A DNA stretch of 7,582 nt from Desulfatirhabdium butyrativorans (GTDB taxonomy: Bacteria; Desulfobacterota; Desulfobacteria; Desulfobacterales; JAIFKL01): positions 1-7,582 of the forward strand of contig DZCT01000243.1 in assembly GCA_022736535.1 (NCBI GenBank). Reading direction: 5' to 3'. Shown here piece after piece: positions 1 through 6,623 of the stretch. The notes below the pieces were generated by a model. The model saw only the letters and a list, made by a program, of their open reading frames with translations. It did not search any database and was not told where the DNA came from. Positions within the stretch are counted from its first letter, which is position 1, and every line of letters starts with the position of its first letter. The translations under genes and the position numbers were made by a program.

Positions 1-106
1 GATACGGCTCGATTGTCTCATAGTTCAGATGCAGATTCATCAGGCTTTTGCCCCAAGCCGCCCATTTCCGAAAATCATCGTAAAAGGGAATGCGGGGCAG
101 TTCCCG
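1..106 (-). pseudogene. In-frame continuation of the restriction-modification gene after a nonsense codon (runs off the left edge)
   Basis: Directly after the TAA at 107-109 the same minus-strand frame stays open for 35 codons to the window edge. It encodes RELPRIPFYDDF, then KWAAWGKSLM, then NLHLNYETIEPY. I recognise this as the usual continuation of this enzyme family, where the preceding segment normally reads ...NLKRELPRIPFYDDF with a Lys codon in place of the stop. One base change (AAA to TAA) would explain it. The remaining C-terminus lies outside the window. It could be a true inactivating mutation, a sequencing or assembly error, or a readthrough site. The other visible genes end in TGA, TAG and TAA, so there is no sign that TAA is recoded. 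The family match is from memory, not from an alignment. Confidence 0.75.
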
Positions 107-2698
107 TTAGAGGTTCTGCTCGTATTTTCGGCGATATGCGGGGTTGTGCAGCACAGCGTAAGTGTAGTGAAAAATGTCTTCTCTGCTGATCTTTTTGTTT
201 TTATAATGGCTTACAAATTGCTTCAAGCCCCAGTCCGTGATGTTGTCAATGCGGCTGCCGGAGTCGTCGTAGCGGTAGAGCGGGAGACATTGTGCCGGAT
301 CAAGGGAATAGACAGCATAATTCGGCGTTACATTTGCAACTAAGATAGAAAAGGAAAGTCTGTTGCCTGCAATAAAAGTAATTGCCTGATTGAAACGATT
401 TATTCCGAAAATTCGATTCTGCTGATATTGCATCTCATTAAGTTCTTTTGAAAAATACAACTTCTTCTTCACAAACGGTCTGTATAAACTATCAATAATC
501 AACTCACTGTCATATCTATACTTTCTTCCTTTTATTAAATCTTTTTTGACTGCTCTTGTCCATTTGATTTGATAATTAACAAGATTACTTATATCTGATA
601 TATCTGTACCGTCATAATATTTTTCAACATCTTGATTATAAATTTCAATTAAGTATTTTATTCGTTTTTCAATGTTTTTTTCTGAGAAATCATAAACCCA
701 TTCATCTCTTGCCGTTACAACTCCATTTGAAAATAGTTTAAACACCGCCGTTTCAGCTTTTTCTGATTTGGTTTCTTTATTCGCCAGCGGCAACAAGTCA
801 TCAAAATCGTTATCTGAAAGATTTATCCAATTATTGTCTTTATCCGGAATGACTCGTTCAAAATCCAAATCCTGAAATTTATGTTGAGCTATATATGAGT
901 TCTTTTCATTTGCTCTGAGATAATCGCCAACCGCATGATACCAGATTTTACAGCCTTTTTCTCCTTCCTTTCTGATAAGAAAATACACCGCAACGCCGAC
1001 TTTGATTTTGTCGCTGAAGATATTTCCGCCTTCTTTGCGCCTGCGTTCTCCGCTGTTGCGTGCATTTCCTTTCAAATCAATGATATGGATTTCATTAAAT
1101 TCCTTTGCTACAACCTTTCTGAAGCCGTCATAAGTGCGGGCGTCAATGAAGGAACTATTTGAAATAAAAGCAATGATGCCATTTTTACTTCCAAGCCGGT
1201 CAGTTGCCCACCGGAGAAAGCGGGAATACATATCGTAAAGCTTGGTTTTCTGCGCGGTGCTGTTCGCAATGTAGGTATTCTTTATCCGCTCGTCAATGTC
1301 GGGATATTCTCTGTTTTTGTTGTTCTCATTCTCATTCATCTGATTCGCATTGTACGGCGGATTCCCAATAATTACAAAAATATCCTGTTTATTCTGATTC
1401 TGAATGCGCTCCGTATTCTCAACGGTCATGGCAAACAGACCGTACTGCTTTTTGCTGAAAACCGCATGATCCAGCGTGTCCATAAAGCAAATATTTTTAA
1501 ATTCAGCATATTGCCCCATCTTCTGCTTGTAGGTGAACTCGATATTCAGATTGGCGATGTAGTACGGCAGAATGGAAACTTCATTGCAGTGAATTTCATG
1601 CTTGTACTTATGAGTCAATTGCGCTTTGGGAAGATATTCAATCAGTTCCGCAACAAACGTGCCGGTCCCGGCTGCGGGATCGAGAATTTCCACGCCTTTA
1701 TCGCCGAGCAGTTTCCCGAAACATTTATGCAGGAGATAATCCGTGCCTTCAATCATAAAACGGACAATCTCATTGGGCGTGTAGAAAATACCGAGCCGGT
1801 CTGCGGCTTTGGGATTGTATGCGGTGTAGAAATTCTCATACAGGGCTTTGAGGAATTTCTGTTTTTCGTGATGATTCACAATACTTGCAGCAGCCTGTTT
1901 AATCACGGCATAGTAATTCTTGATGCTGTCCAGCGTGTTCCGGCGCAGATCGCCCGTAAAAAACGTATTCACGGTCTGCTGCAATTCACGGGCAATGTTG
2001 TTTTCCCGGTGAAACTGAGATTCATCAAAGACCGTGAGAAAAATTTCCTCTGTCAGAACATGCTGAATAATCATTTCTCTCACGTCAAGCTCGGTGATAT
2101 GAGGATTGATGACATTCTTGCAAAGCTCCAGAAAGGCGGTTTTCGCCTGCTTGAATGCCTTATTGCTCACCGCTTCCGAGTCAATCTGCTCGCGCAGTCT
2201 CACAAGGATCACGGGCAAATCTTCTTTGAATTTGCTCACCGCTTCCCGGAAAGTTCTGACTTCGGGACGTTCATAACTCAGGAATTTCGTGAGAATTTCA
2301 TCTAAGGATTCCGGATCGTTTATCTTTGACTCTTTTATCTTAACGCCGCCCTGAAACAGAACCGCGGTCTGCGAATCTTCAAATAAGATATTGCTGTCAG
2401 GATAGCCTTTGGCAAATTTCTCCTCGATTTCCTTGCAGAGATCATCATACTGATCTTTGCTTTCCCAATAGCCCCAGTCCAAACGCAGCGCGTCTTTCAC
2501 AGTGCCGTCGGGAATGACAGTCGTTCCGTAACGGGTCTTGTAGTCCAACTCGTTAATCAGCCGGAGATTTTTTGACTCGCAGTAGCCGTTGATTAAGTCC
2601 TCGAATGCACTGCGAATGGCGCTTTCTTTCCGAGAGCCGCCGTATTGAACGATTTTTTCCACCTTTGAATAGTATTGCCGAATCAGTATGTCAGACAT
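107..2698 (-). CDS. Single-chain restriction-modification enzyme (Type IIG/ISP-like): PD-(D/E)xK nuclease + N6-adenine methyltransferase + specificity region, cut short by a nonsense codon
   Basis: The protein (863 aa to the stop) should both methylate adenine in its target sequence and cleave unmodified DNA. Residues 1-120 form a nuclease-like domain with P63-D64 and E79-S-K81, matching the PD-(D/E)xK pattern. A helical linker follows, then the methylase: GIFYTPNEIV from 303, motif I DPAAGTGTF at 340-348 (AdoMet binding) and motif IV NPPY at 446-449 (catalytic, N6-adenine type). The rest resembles the specificity region of LlaBIII-type Type ISP enzymes, but there is no helicase domain between nuclease and methylase, so it is nearer Type IIG. 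I chose the ATG at 2698 because AGGAGG lies 4 nt upstream. The upstream in-frame ATG at 2743 would add 15 residues read from the heptamer repeat. Bases 361-960 are only about 31% GC. No separate methylase, specificity or restriction subunit is visible. The TAA at 107-109 probably truncates it. Confidence 0.88.
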   Translation of the reverse strand: MSDILIRQYYSKVEKIVQYGGSRKESAIRSAFEDLINGYCESKNLRLINELDYKTRYGTTVIPDGTVKDALRLDWGYWESKDQYDDLCKEIEEKFAKGYPDSNILFEDSQTAVLFQGGVKIKESKINDPESLDEILTKFLSYERPEVRTFREAVSKFKEDLPVILVRLREQIDSEAVSNKAFKQAKTAFLELCKNVINPHITELDVREMIIQHVLTEEIFLTVFDESQFHRENNIARELQQTVNTFFTGDLRRNTLDSIKNYYAVIKQAAASIVNHHEKQKFLKALYENFYTAYNPKAADRLGIFYTPNEIVRFMIEGTDYLLHKCFGKLLGDKGVEILDPAAGTGTFVAELIEYLPKAQLTHKYKHEIHCNEVSILPYYIANLNIEFTYKQKMGQYAEFKNICFMDTLDHAVFSKKQYGLFAMTVENTERIQNQNKQDIFVIIGNPPYNANQMNENENNKNREYPDIDERIKNTYIANSTAQKTKLYDMYSRFLRWATDRLGSKNGIIAFISNSSFIDARTYDGFRKVVAKEFNEIHIIDLKGNARNSGERRRKEGGNIFSDKIKVGVAVYFLIRKEGEKGCKIWYHAVGDYLRANEKNSYIAQHKFQDLDFERVIPDKDNNWINLSDNDFDDLLPLANKETKSEKAETAVFKLFSNGVVTARDEWVYDFSEKNIEKRIKYLIEIYNQDVEKYYDGTDISDISNLVNYQIKWTRAVKKDLIKGRKYRYDSELIIDSLYRPFVKKKLYFSKELNEMQYQQNRIFGINRFNQAITFIAGNRLSFSILVANVTPNYAVYSLDPAQCLPLYRYDDSGSRIDNITDWGLKQFVSHYKNKKISREDIFHYTYAVLHNPAYRRKYEQNL

Positions 2699-2702
2699 TG
2701 TT

Positions 2703-2708
2703 CCTCCT
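2703..2708 (-). promoter_or_regulatory. Ribosome binding site deciding the restriction-modification start
   Basis: The minus strand reads AGGAGG followed by AACA and the ATG at 2698. This strong Shine-Dalgarno match favours the start at 2698 over the in-frame ATG at 2743, which lies inside the heptamer hairpin. Confidence 0.75.
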
Positions 2709-2719
2709 CTCTTTAATTT

Positions 2720-2835
2720 CTTTGCGGTCTTTGCGAGACACACAAAGTTTCTCGCAAAGGCGCAAAGGGCGCAAAGAAGCAGAAGCGTATTCTTCTATAA
2801 AAAAAGTTTTTCTTAGCGTTCTCTGCTCCTTTGCG
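2720..2835. repeat. CTTTGCG/CGCAAAG heptamer cluster forming a long hairpin in the leader of the restriction-modification gene
   Basis: The heptamer CTTTGCG occurs on the plus strand at 2720-2726, 2729-2735 and 2829-2835. Its complement CGCAAAG occurs at 2753-2759, 2761-2767 and 2770-2776. A near copy, CTTAGCG, sits at 2812-2818. The first two copies pair with the next two (about 2720-2738 against 2749-2767, one small bulge, loop of about 10 nt) to give a strong stem 10-15 nt upstream of the Shine-Dalgarno sequence. There is no U-tract beside the stem, so it is not a standard terminator. Similar 'CGCAAAGxCGCAAAG' strings are common in intergenic DNA of many environmental bacteria (from memory). 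This 160-bp spacer has no gene, and I see no clear sigma-70 promoter in it. Confidence 0.8.
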
Positions 2836-2858
2836 AGAAATTTTCATGCTTCTCTTTT

Positions 2859-4448
2859 TCAGTTCCTCAATTTGCTCGGACCAAGCGCCATGATCTTTTC
2901 CTCAAATTGACTCGTGGTCTCCACAAATTCCTTCCCCATATTGGACGCGAGCGTTTTTACAAGTATCCGCTCTTTTTCAAAGCCCGTCATTGAAAGAATC
3001 TCCGTTCTCTGCGCCGCCCGTTTCTGCGCCCGAAGATTGCCGCTTTCCGAATGGCAGTTGCCTTCATGGCAGGTCAGCAGCAGAACGCCGTCCGCGTGAT
3101 TCAATGCGGAAAAAAGATGGCTGTGGGAAATACTCCCCGCGCAGGGGACTTCTATGATGTGCAAGCCTTTGGGAAGCGGATGCCGCATCTGTGAGGCAAG
3201 TTCAGCCGCCTGCGCGGCAGAGCGTCTGCAAGAGAACGCCACGAGAAAAGGAATGAATTTGTCTCCTCCGGGCGCGGCATTCTCAGCCTTTACGATTTGC
3301 TCCGAAATATCCGCGTTGTTCAAATGTCTTATCTCAATTGCTCCCCTCGGACATTCCGCCGCGCAGATGCCGCAGCGTTCACAGGCTTCCGGCACAACAT
3401 AAGGTCTGGCGTTCAGGATGATGGCGCGGTAGGGACAGACTCGGTAGCAGGTGAGACAGCGCACGCATTTGTCTCTTTGGATGACTGCCCGGTCTTCCAA
3501 ATTTTCAGACAAATCCGCCGCAGGTCCGAACGAGTAAACAGCGGCATTTGCCGCGTCCGTAAGCTGTTCCGCAGGCGATTGAATGCCTCTTGAACCGTCG
3601 GCAGCCAGAATGCCCTTCCGATTCGTGAACACGCTGATACGGTGAACATTGTCCGACTGAAGAAATCCCTCTCTGTCCCTGTCCAACCTGAAGATTTCCG
3701 ACAGATTCGCTGTTTCCTCACACGGCAAAATTGTCTCATCCGCAACCGTCAGATCCGGCATCAGGCGAAATCTTTCTCCCGATATTTCATCAAGAAATTC
3801 AATAACGACTTTGCCGTTGCTTTCCTGACGGATTTCCGGCATTGTCTCGGTAAATTTGATATAAGTCATTCCGGCTGCTCTGGTTTTTTTGTAGAGCGAT
3901 TCCAGACCCTTTCCCGCAACCTTGAGATTTTTCGTCAGCATATAGGTTCGGATCTGAAATTCCGATTGCAGCCTGAAACATGCCTGCATGATTTCTTCCA
4001 AAATGACCGGATGACTCTCCTCTCTCAGTCCCGTGAGGAAAACCGCTTTTTTTGTTTCAGAGAAATTTAAAGACTTATCTGTCTGATATGAAATGGATTT
4101 CATCATAGCAGAAAGCGATATGACATGACTGCCCGGCTTGAGTCCGTAAAGAGAGAAATTCGCTTTTCTCGTTGCATCTTCCGCGATGATGATGTTTTGA
4201 ACGCTTCGGTATATTTTCTCTCCGTCTTTGACAAAAATGATGTCAAAATTTCCCGCAGCCCCTCGGCAGGAGAAGGTTTTCGCTCCTGTCAGCATTTCGA
4301 TTTGTCTCGCTTGCAAGTCAGTGAGCGGGAAGGAGAAAGGAGGCATTTCTTTTGACGCAACAATTATCTCACTCCCTCCGGCGAGAAGGGCTTCTATTGT
4401 CTCACAGGCGCAGCGCCCGTTTCCGATTATCAATGTTTTTTGTGTCAT
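2859..4448 (-). CDS. QmoB-like electron-transfer protein: degenerate HdrA-type flavoprotein domain + two [4Fe-4S] + MvhD [2Fe-2S] domain
   Basis: A soluble redox protein of 529 aa from ATG 4448 (541 aa from ATG 4484; numbering here is for the longer form). Residues 16-120 form a Rossmann-like unit with a weakened dinucleotide motif, GNGRCA at 21-26. Residues 147-300 resemble the second half of HdrA/QmoB (TGLREES, YMLTKNLKVAGKGLESLY, VFTNRKGI). Two ferredoxin motifs follow: C340-C343-C346-C350P and C368-C371-C374-C378P. The C-terminal MvhD domain has C419, C448 and C472-x4-C477 (CHEGNCH). The usual CxxC at the start of MvhD is reduced to one Cys, as I recall for Qmo-type versions. Start 4448 is preferred because it sits just before the Rossmann strand and the 4484 ATG lies in a hairpin; neither has a good Shine-Dalgarno. 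It follows the HdrA-like gene after 71 bp, so the two are probably co-transcribed. The donor and acceptor are unknown, and qmoB itself is not claimed. Confidence 0.85.
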   Translation of the reverse strand: MTQKTLIIGNGRCACETIEALLAGGSEIIVASKEMPPFSFPLTDLQARQIEMLTGAKTFSCRGAAGNFDIIFVKDGEKIYRSVQNIIIAEDATRKANFSLYGLKPGSHVISLSAMMKSISYQTDKSLNFSETKKAVFLTGLREESHPVILEEIMQACFRLQSEFQIRTYMLTKNLKVAGKGLESLYKKTRAAGMTYIKFTETMPEIRQESNGKVVIEFLDEISGERFRLMPDLTVADETILPCEETANLSEIFRLDRDREGFLQSDNVHRISVFTNRKGILAADGSRGIQSPAEQLTDAANAAVYSFGPAADLSENLEDRAVIQRDKCVRCLTCYRVCPYRAIILNARPYVVPEACERCGICAAECPRGAIEIRHLNNADISEQIVKAENAAPGGDKFIPFLVAFSCRRSAAQAAELASQMRHPLPKGLHIIEVPCAGSISHSHLFSALNHADGVLLLTCHEGNCHSESGNLRAQKRAAQRTEILSMTGFEKERILVKTLASNMGKEFVETTSQFEEKIMALGPSKLRN

Positions 4449-4456
4449 TTTTTTCA

Positions 4457-4521
4457 AATATCCGGTTCTGCAAATATTTCGCATCTGCGATGCGGGTCGG
4501 TTTATCGGAATATCCGGTTCT
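4457..4521. repeat. 13-bp direct repeats flanking a small hairpin between the two redox genes
   Basis: AATATCCGGTTCT occurs at 4457-4469 and again at 4509-4521, the second copy overlapping the stop codon of the HdrA-like gene. Between them lies a perfect hairpin, CGCATC-TGC-GATGCG (4480-4494). The block fills almost the whole 71-bp gap between the genes. No U-tract follows, so transcription probably reads through into the MvhD-fused gene. It could be a small mobile or expanded repeat, an RNA processing site, or chance. Confidence 0.6.
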
Positions 4522-5755
4522 ATTTCTCACTTCTCACTTCCAAATATTTCATTGTTTTCCAAGCCGCTTCTCCCGCGCTGGCAATGCTTTCCGCAATGCT
4601 CATGGGACCCTGCGCGGTTCCGGCGGTGAAAATGCCTTGTCCGCTCTTTGACTCAGCTATGTCGAAAAATCCTGAATCAGCAATGTCCAGACCCGTCAGT
4701 TCCGCCAAAGATTTGCTGTCATTGCAGGGCGTGATCGCGATGGAAAGCACCACCATGTCAAAAATTTCCTCTATTGTCTCATGACTTGGGGGATCCAGAA
4801 ACGTCACCCGCAATCCCTCATCTCCGGTTTTGAAAATATCTCCCGGAATGGCTCGTATCATGCGGATGTCTTTCTGTACAGATTCATAAAACACTTTGAA
4901 ATCTTTGCCGAAAGTCTGCACATCCATATAAAAAAACGTGATCTCGGTCTCCGGCTGTCTTGTTTTGATGACCCGAGCCATGCGCAAAGCGGATCCGCAG
5001 CAGATTTTGGAACACCACACATGCCCGAGCTGCGCGTCCCGGCTTCCCACGCATTGAACAAAAGCGATTTTTTTCGGCTCGGCATTGTCCGAGGGGCGGA
5101 CGGCGCGGCTTTCCAGGCGCAGCATCCGTTCCAATTCAAGGTTGGTGATGACATTTTTGAAAATTTTATAGCCGTAAGGCTTGTTTTCGGGACTGAAAGG
5201 CGTGAATCCTGCGGCGACAATGACTGCATCCGGCTCACAGGGATATGACTCGCTGGATTTGTCAAGGCGGAGCGCGGATTCGGGGCATACCGCTTCACAT
5301 ACGCGGCAGGATTTGTCTTTTATATAGAGACATTTTTCTTCGCAAAGCGAGTAAAACGGGGAATGGCTTTTGGAAAATCCCCGCAAGATTGCGCCGGACG
5401 GGCATTTGTCAAAGCATAAGCCGCAATCCGTGCATTTCTGCGGATCAATATATGCAGGCTTTTTTTGGACACTTGCGGAGAATCGTCCGTTGTTTTTGCT
5501 GAGATTTTCGACCTGTGCGCCCGTCAACAGCCTGATATTCGGATGCTGAACCGCGTCTCTGAGCTTTTCTTCTGCTGCACATGCGCCGCATTTGACGCAT
5601 TTGTCTGCGGCTTTGCAGGCGAACTGTATGGCATGACCGCCGGGAAAATCGCTTTTTTCCACAAGGTCAACGCGGAGGCCTAAGCGCGCCAGCTCCAGCG
5701 CTGCTGAGAGACCGGCGACGCCTCCGCCGATAATCAGAACATTTTTATCCGTCAT
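4520..5755 (-). CDS. HdrA-like FAD/[4Fe-4S] oxidoreductase subunit without the C-terminal ferredoxin domain
   Basis: A soluble flavoprotein of 411 aa resembling heterodisulfide reductase subunit A. The FAD-binding motif is GGGVAGL (10-16), with acidic E33 and GG at 39-40. A Cys cluster C47-x5-C53-x2-C56-x2-C59 sits where HdrA has its DCSxC segment. The inserted ferredoxin part has C108-C111-C114-C118P and then C138, C142, C150, C153 and C157P. HdrA hallmarks follow: FVQCVGSRD (232-240), CSKICC (248-253), FFYMDVQTFGKDF (274-286) and the FAD-closing GIFTAGTAQGP (374-384). HdrA normally continues into another 2x[4Fe-4S] domain; here it ends, and the next gene carries that domain plus MvhD. This division of labour recalls QmoA/QmoB, but QmoA lacks the inserted ferredoxin. 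AAGGAGT lies 6 nt upstream of the ATG. The last codons (EVRSEK) are encoded by a 7-bp tandem repeat. HdrB, HdrC and membrane partners are absent nearby. Confidence 0.88.
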   Translation of the reverse strand: MTDKNVLIIGGGVAGLSAALELARLGLRVDLVEKSDFPGGHAIQFACKAADKCVKCGACAAEEKLRDAVQHPNIRLLTGAQVENLSKNNGRFSASVQKKPAYIDPQKCTDCGLCFDKCPSGAILRGFSKSHSPFYSLCEEKCLYIKDKSCRVCEAVCPESALRLDKSSESYPCEPDAVIVAAGFTPFSPENKPYGYKIFKNVITNLELERMLRLESRAVRPSDNAEPKKIAFVQCVGSRDAQLGHVWCSKICCGSALRMARVIKTRQPETEITFFYMDVQTFGKDFKVFYESVQKDIRMIRAIPGDIFKTGDEGLRVTFLDPPSHETIEEIFDMVVLSIAITPCNDSKSLAELTGLDIADSGFFDIAESKSGQGIFTAGTAQGPMSIAESIASAGEAAWKTMKYLEVRSEK

Positions 5756-5761
5756 TATCTG

Positions 5762-5768
5762 ACTCCTT
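5762..5768 (-). promoter_or_regulatory. Ribosome binding site of the HdrA-like gene
   Basis: AAGGAGT on the minus strand lies 6 nt before the ATG at 5755 and fixes that start. The 183-bp spacer behind it suggests that transcription may start there, separately from yceH, but I could not identify a convincing promoter. Confidence 0.7.
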
Positions 5769-5783
5769 AATTAGTAACTGACC

Positions 5784-5842
5784 GCGATGATTATGGATCG
5801 TAGGGTCACGCCGCAGGCGTGCCTCTGCAAAATAATCATCGC
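5784..5842. repeat. Nested inverted repeat (cruciform-like) upstream of the HdrA-like gene
   Basis: The outer arms GCGATGATTAT (5784-5794) and ATAATCATCGC (5832-5842) are perfect 11-bp complements. Inside them lies a second perfect hairpin, CACGCC-GCA-GGCGTG (5807-5821), preceded by GTAGGGT (5800-5806). The same GTAGGGT-plus-palindrome design recurs at 6680-6704, so both may be members of a dispersed REP-like family. The element is 29-87 bp upstream of the HdrA-like ATG and could act on its leader. Confidence 0.65.
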
Positions 5843-5860
5843 CGCAGTTTTTGTTTTAGA

Positions 5861-5897
5861 TGTTAGGAAATCGCTTTCACAGATGTATTCCCTAACA
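5861..5897. repeat. Imperfect inverted repeat downstream of yceH
   Basis: TGTTAGG (5861-5867) pairs with CCTAACA (5891-5897); allowing one bulge, three more pairs (AAA with TTT/TTC-type bases) extend the stem. It lies about 40-80 bp after the yceH stop. Without a clear U-tract on the minus strand it is at best a weak terminator or an operator-like dyad. Confidence 0.35.
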
Positions 5898-5938
5898 CCT
5901 TCGGCAATAAAAATCAAACAGAATTTTCGAGAATCTTC

Positions 5939-6616
5939 TTATTCAAACTGCTTGGCAAACTCCGCAAAACGCTGTTTCAGTTTTTCTACTTCTGCCTGCA
6001 AATCAGCGACTTTCTGTTCCAATACCGCAATTCGCTCATTTTCGGCAATGACTTCAAGTCTTGCCGGCTCCGGCGGAAATTCCTCATCTTCATCGCCGGT
6101 ACTCAGATTTGACGGCTCGCCGCAGAACAGATGCGCATAGCGAGATTCCTTGCGTCCGACCTGACGGGGAAGCTTGAGTACAAAGGGATCATCTTCTCCC
6201 CGCTCCATCAGGTTTTGAAGCGTTTCTTCTGTTTCAGCAAGGTCTTTGAAGTCATACATGCGGGCAGCCCGGGTTCGCAATTCGCCGAGTGTCTGCGGTC
6301 CCCTCAGCAGAAGCACAGACAGGATTGCAATTTCCTGCGGAGAAAACTTGAATACTTTGCTCATATTCTGCTCATATTTTGATACACGGCTGCCCGCAGT
6401 TTTCACCTGCCAGACCAAATGCTTCTCCCGCAGGCTGTCAAGCGCACGCACAACTGTTTTCTCATCAAGTTCCATCACCGGCTCACGGTTTGACTTCTGA
6501 TTGCAGGCATTGGTAAGCGCATTCAGCGTGAGCGGATAGTAATCCGGCGTCGTGATCTGCTTCTCAATCAGGGACCCCAGAACACGGGCTTCAATCGGCG
6601 TAAGGATAAAATCCAT
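5939..6616 (-). CDS. yceH: YceH-family protein (DUF480), predicted winged-helix protein of unknown function
   Basis: The protein has 225 aa, close to the roughly 215 aa of Escherichia coli YceH. Residues 6-48 carry the family signature: LTPIEARVLGSLIEK, TTPDYYPLTLNAL and ACNQKSNREPVM. A second repeat-like segment begins at about 92 (SPQEIAILSVLLLRGPQTLGEL), consistent with two winged-helix units. After an acidic linker (about 172-184, rich in D/E/P), residues 185-225 form a coiled-coil tail with regular hydrophobic spacing (ERIAVLEQKVADLQAEVEKL), suggesting oligomerisation. The molecular role of the family is not established, and DNA binding is only inferred from the fold. GGGAGG lies 7 nt before the ATG at 6616, so that start is preferred over the in-frame ATG at 6631, which sits immediately before the Shine-Dalgarno. 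The spacers on both sides carry repeats, so it is probably a single-gene unit. Confidence 0.92.
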   Translation of the reverse strand: MDFILTPIEARVLGSLIEKQITTPDYYPLTLNALTNACNQKSNREPVMELDEKTVVRALDSLREKHLVWQVKTAGSRVSKYEQNMSKVFKFSPQEIAILSVLLLRGPQTLGELRTRAARMYDFKDLAETEETLQNLMERGEDDPFVLKLPRQVGRKESRYAHLFCGEPSNLSTGDEDEEFPPEPARLEVIAENERIAVLEQKVADLQAEVEKLKQRFAEFAKQFE

Positions 6617-6623
6617 CGCTTTT

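Noticed and set aside
1466..2305. 279-codon plus-strand open frame
   Set aside because: It lies wholly antisense to the methylase and nuclease part of the restriction-modification gene, has no family resemblance and is explained as a shadow frame.
2699..2743. 15-residue N-terminal extension of the restriction-modification enzyme
   Set aside because: It is encoded by the heptamer repeat and the Shine-Dalgarno itself; the ATG at 2698 has a better binding site.
2798..2812. Terminator made of the A/T-rich AAAAA-C-TTTTTTT stretch after the MvhD-fused gene
   Set aside because: The stem would be A-T only and weak; nothing else supports termination there.
2605..2910. 101-codon plus-strand open frame across the spacer at 2699-2858
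   Set aside because: Its middle (SLRSLRDTQSFSQRRKGRKE) is just translated heptamer repeat, and its ends are antisense to two real genes.
4781..5248. 155-codon plus-strand open frame, and the overlapping minus frame 4858-5298
   Set aside because: Both are shadows of the HdrA-like gene, whose own frame carries all the recognisable motifs.
5810..5825. Possible sigma-54 promoter (GG-N10-GC, GGCACG match) on the minus strand upstream of the HdrA-like gene
   Set aside because: The match falls inside the GC-rich palindrome, the -12 part reads CGGC instead of TTGC, and no activator gene is nearby.
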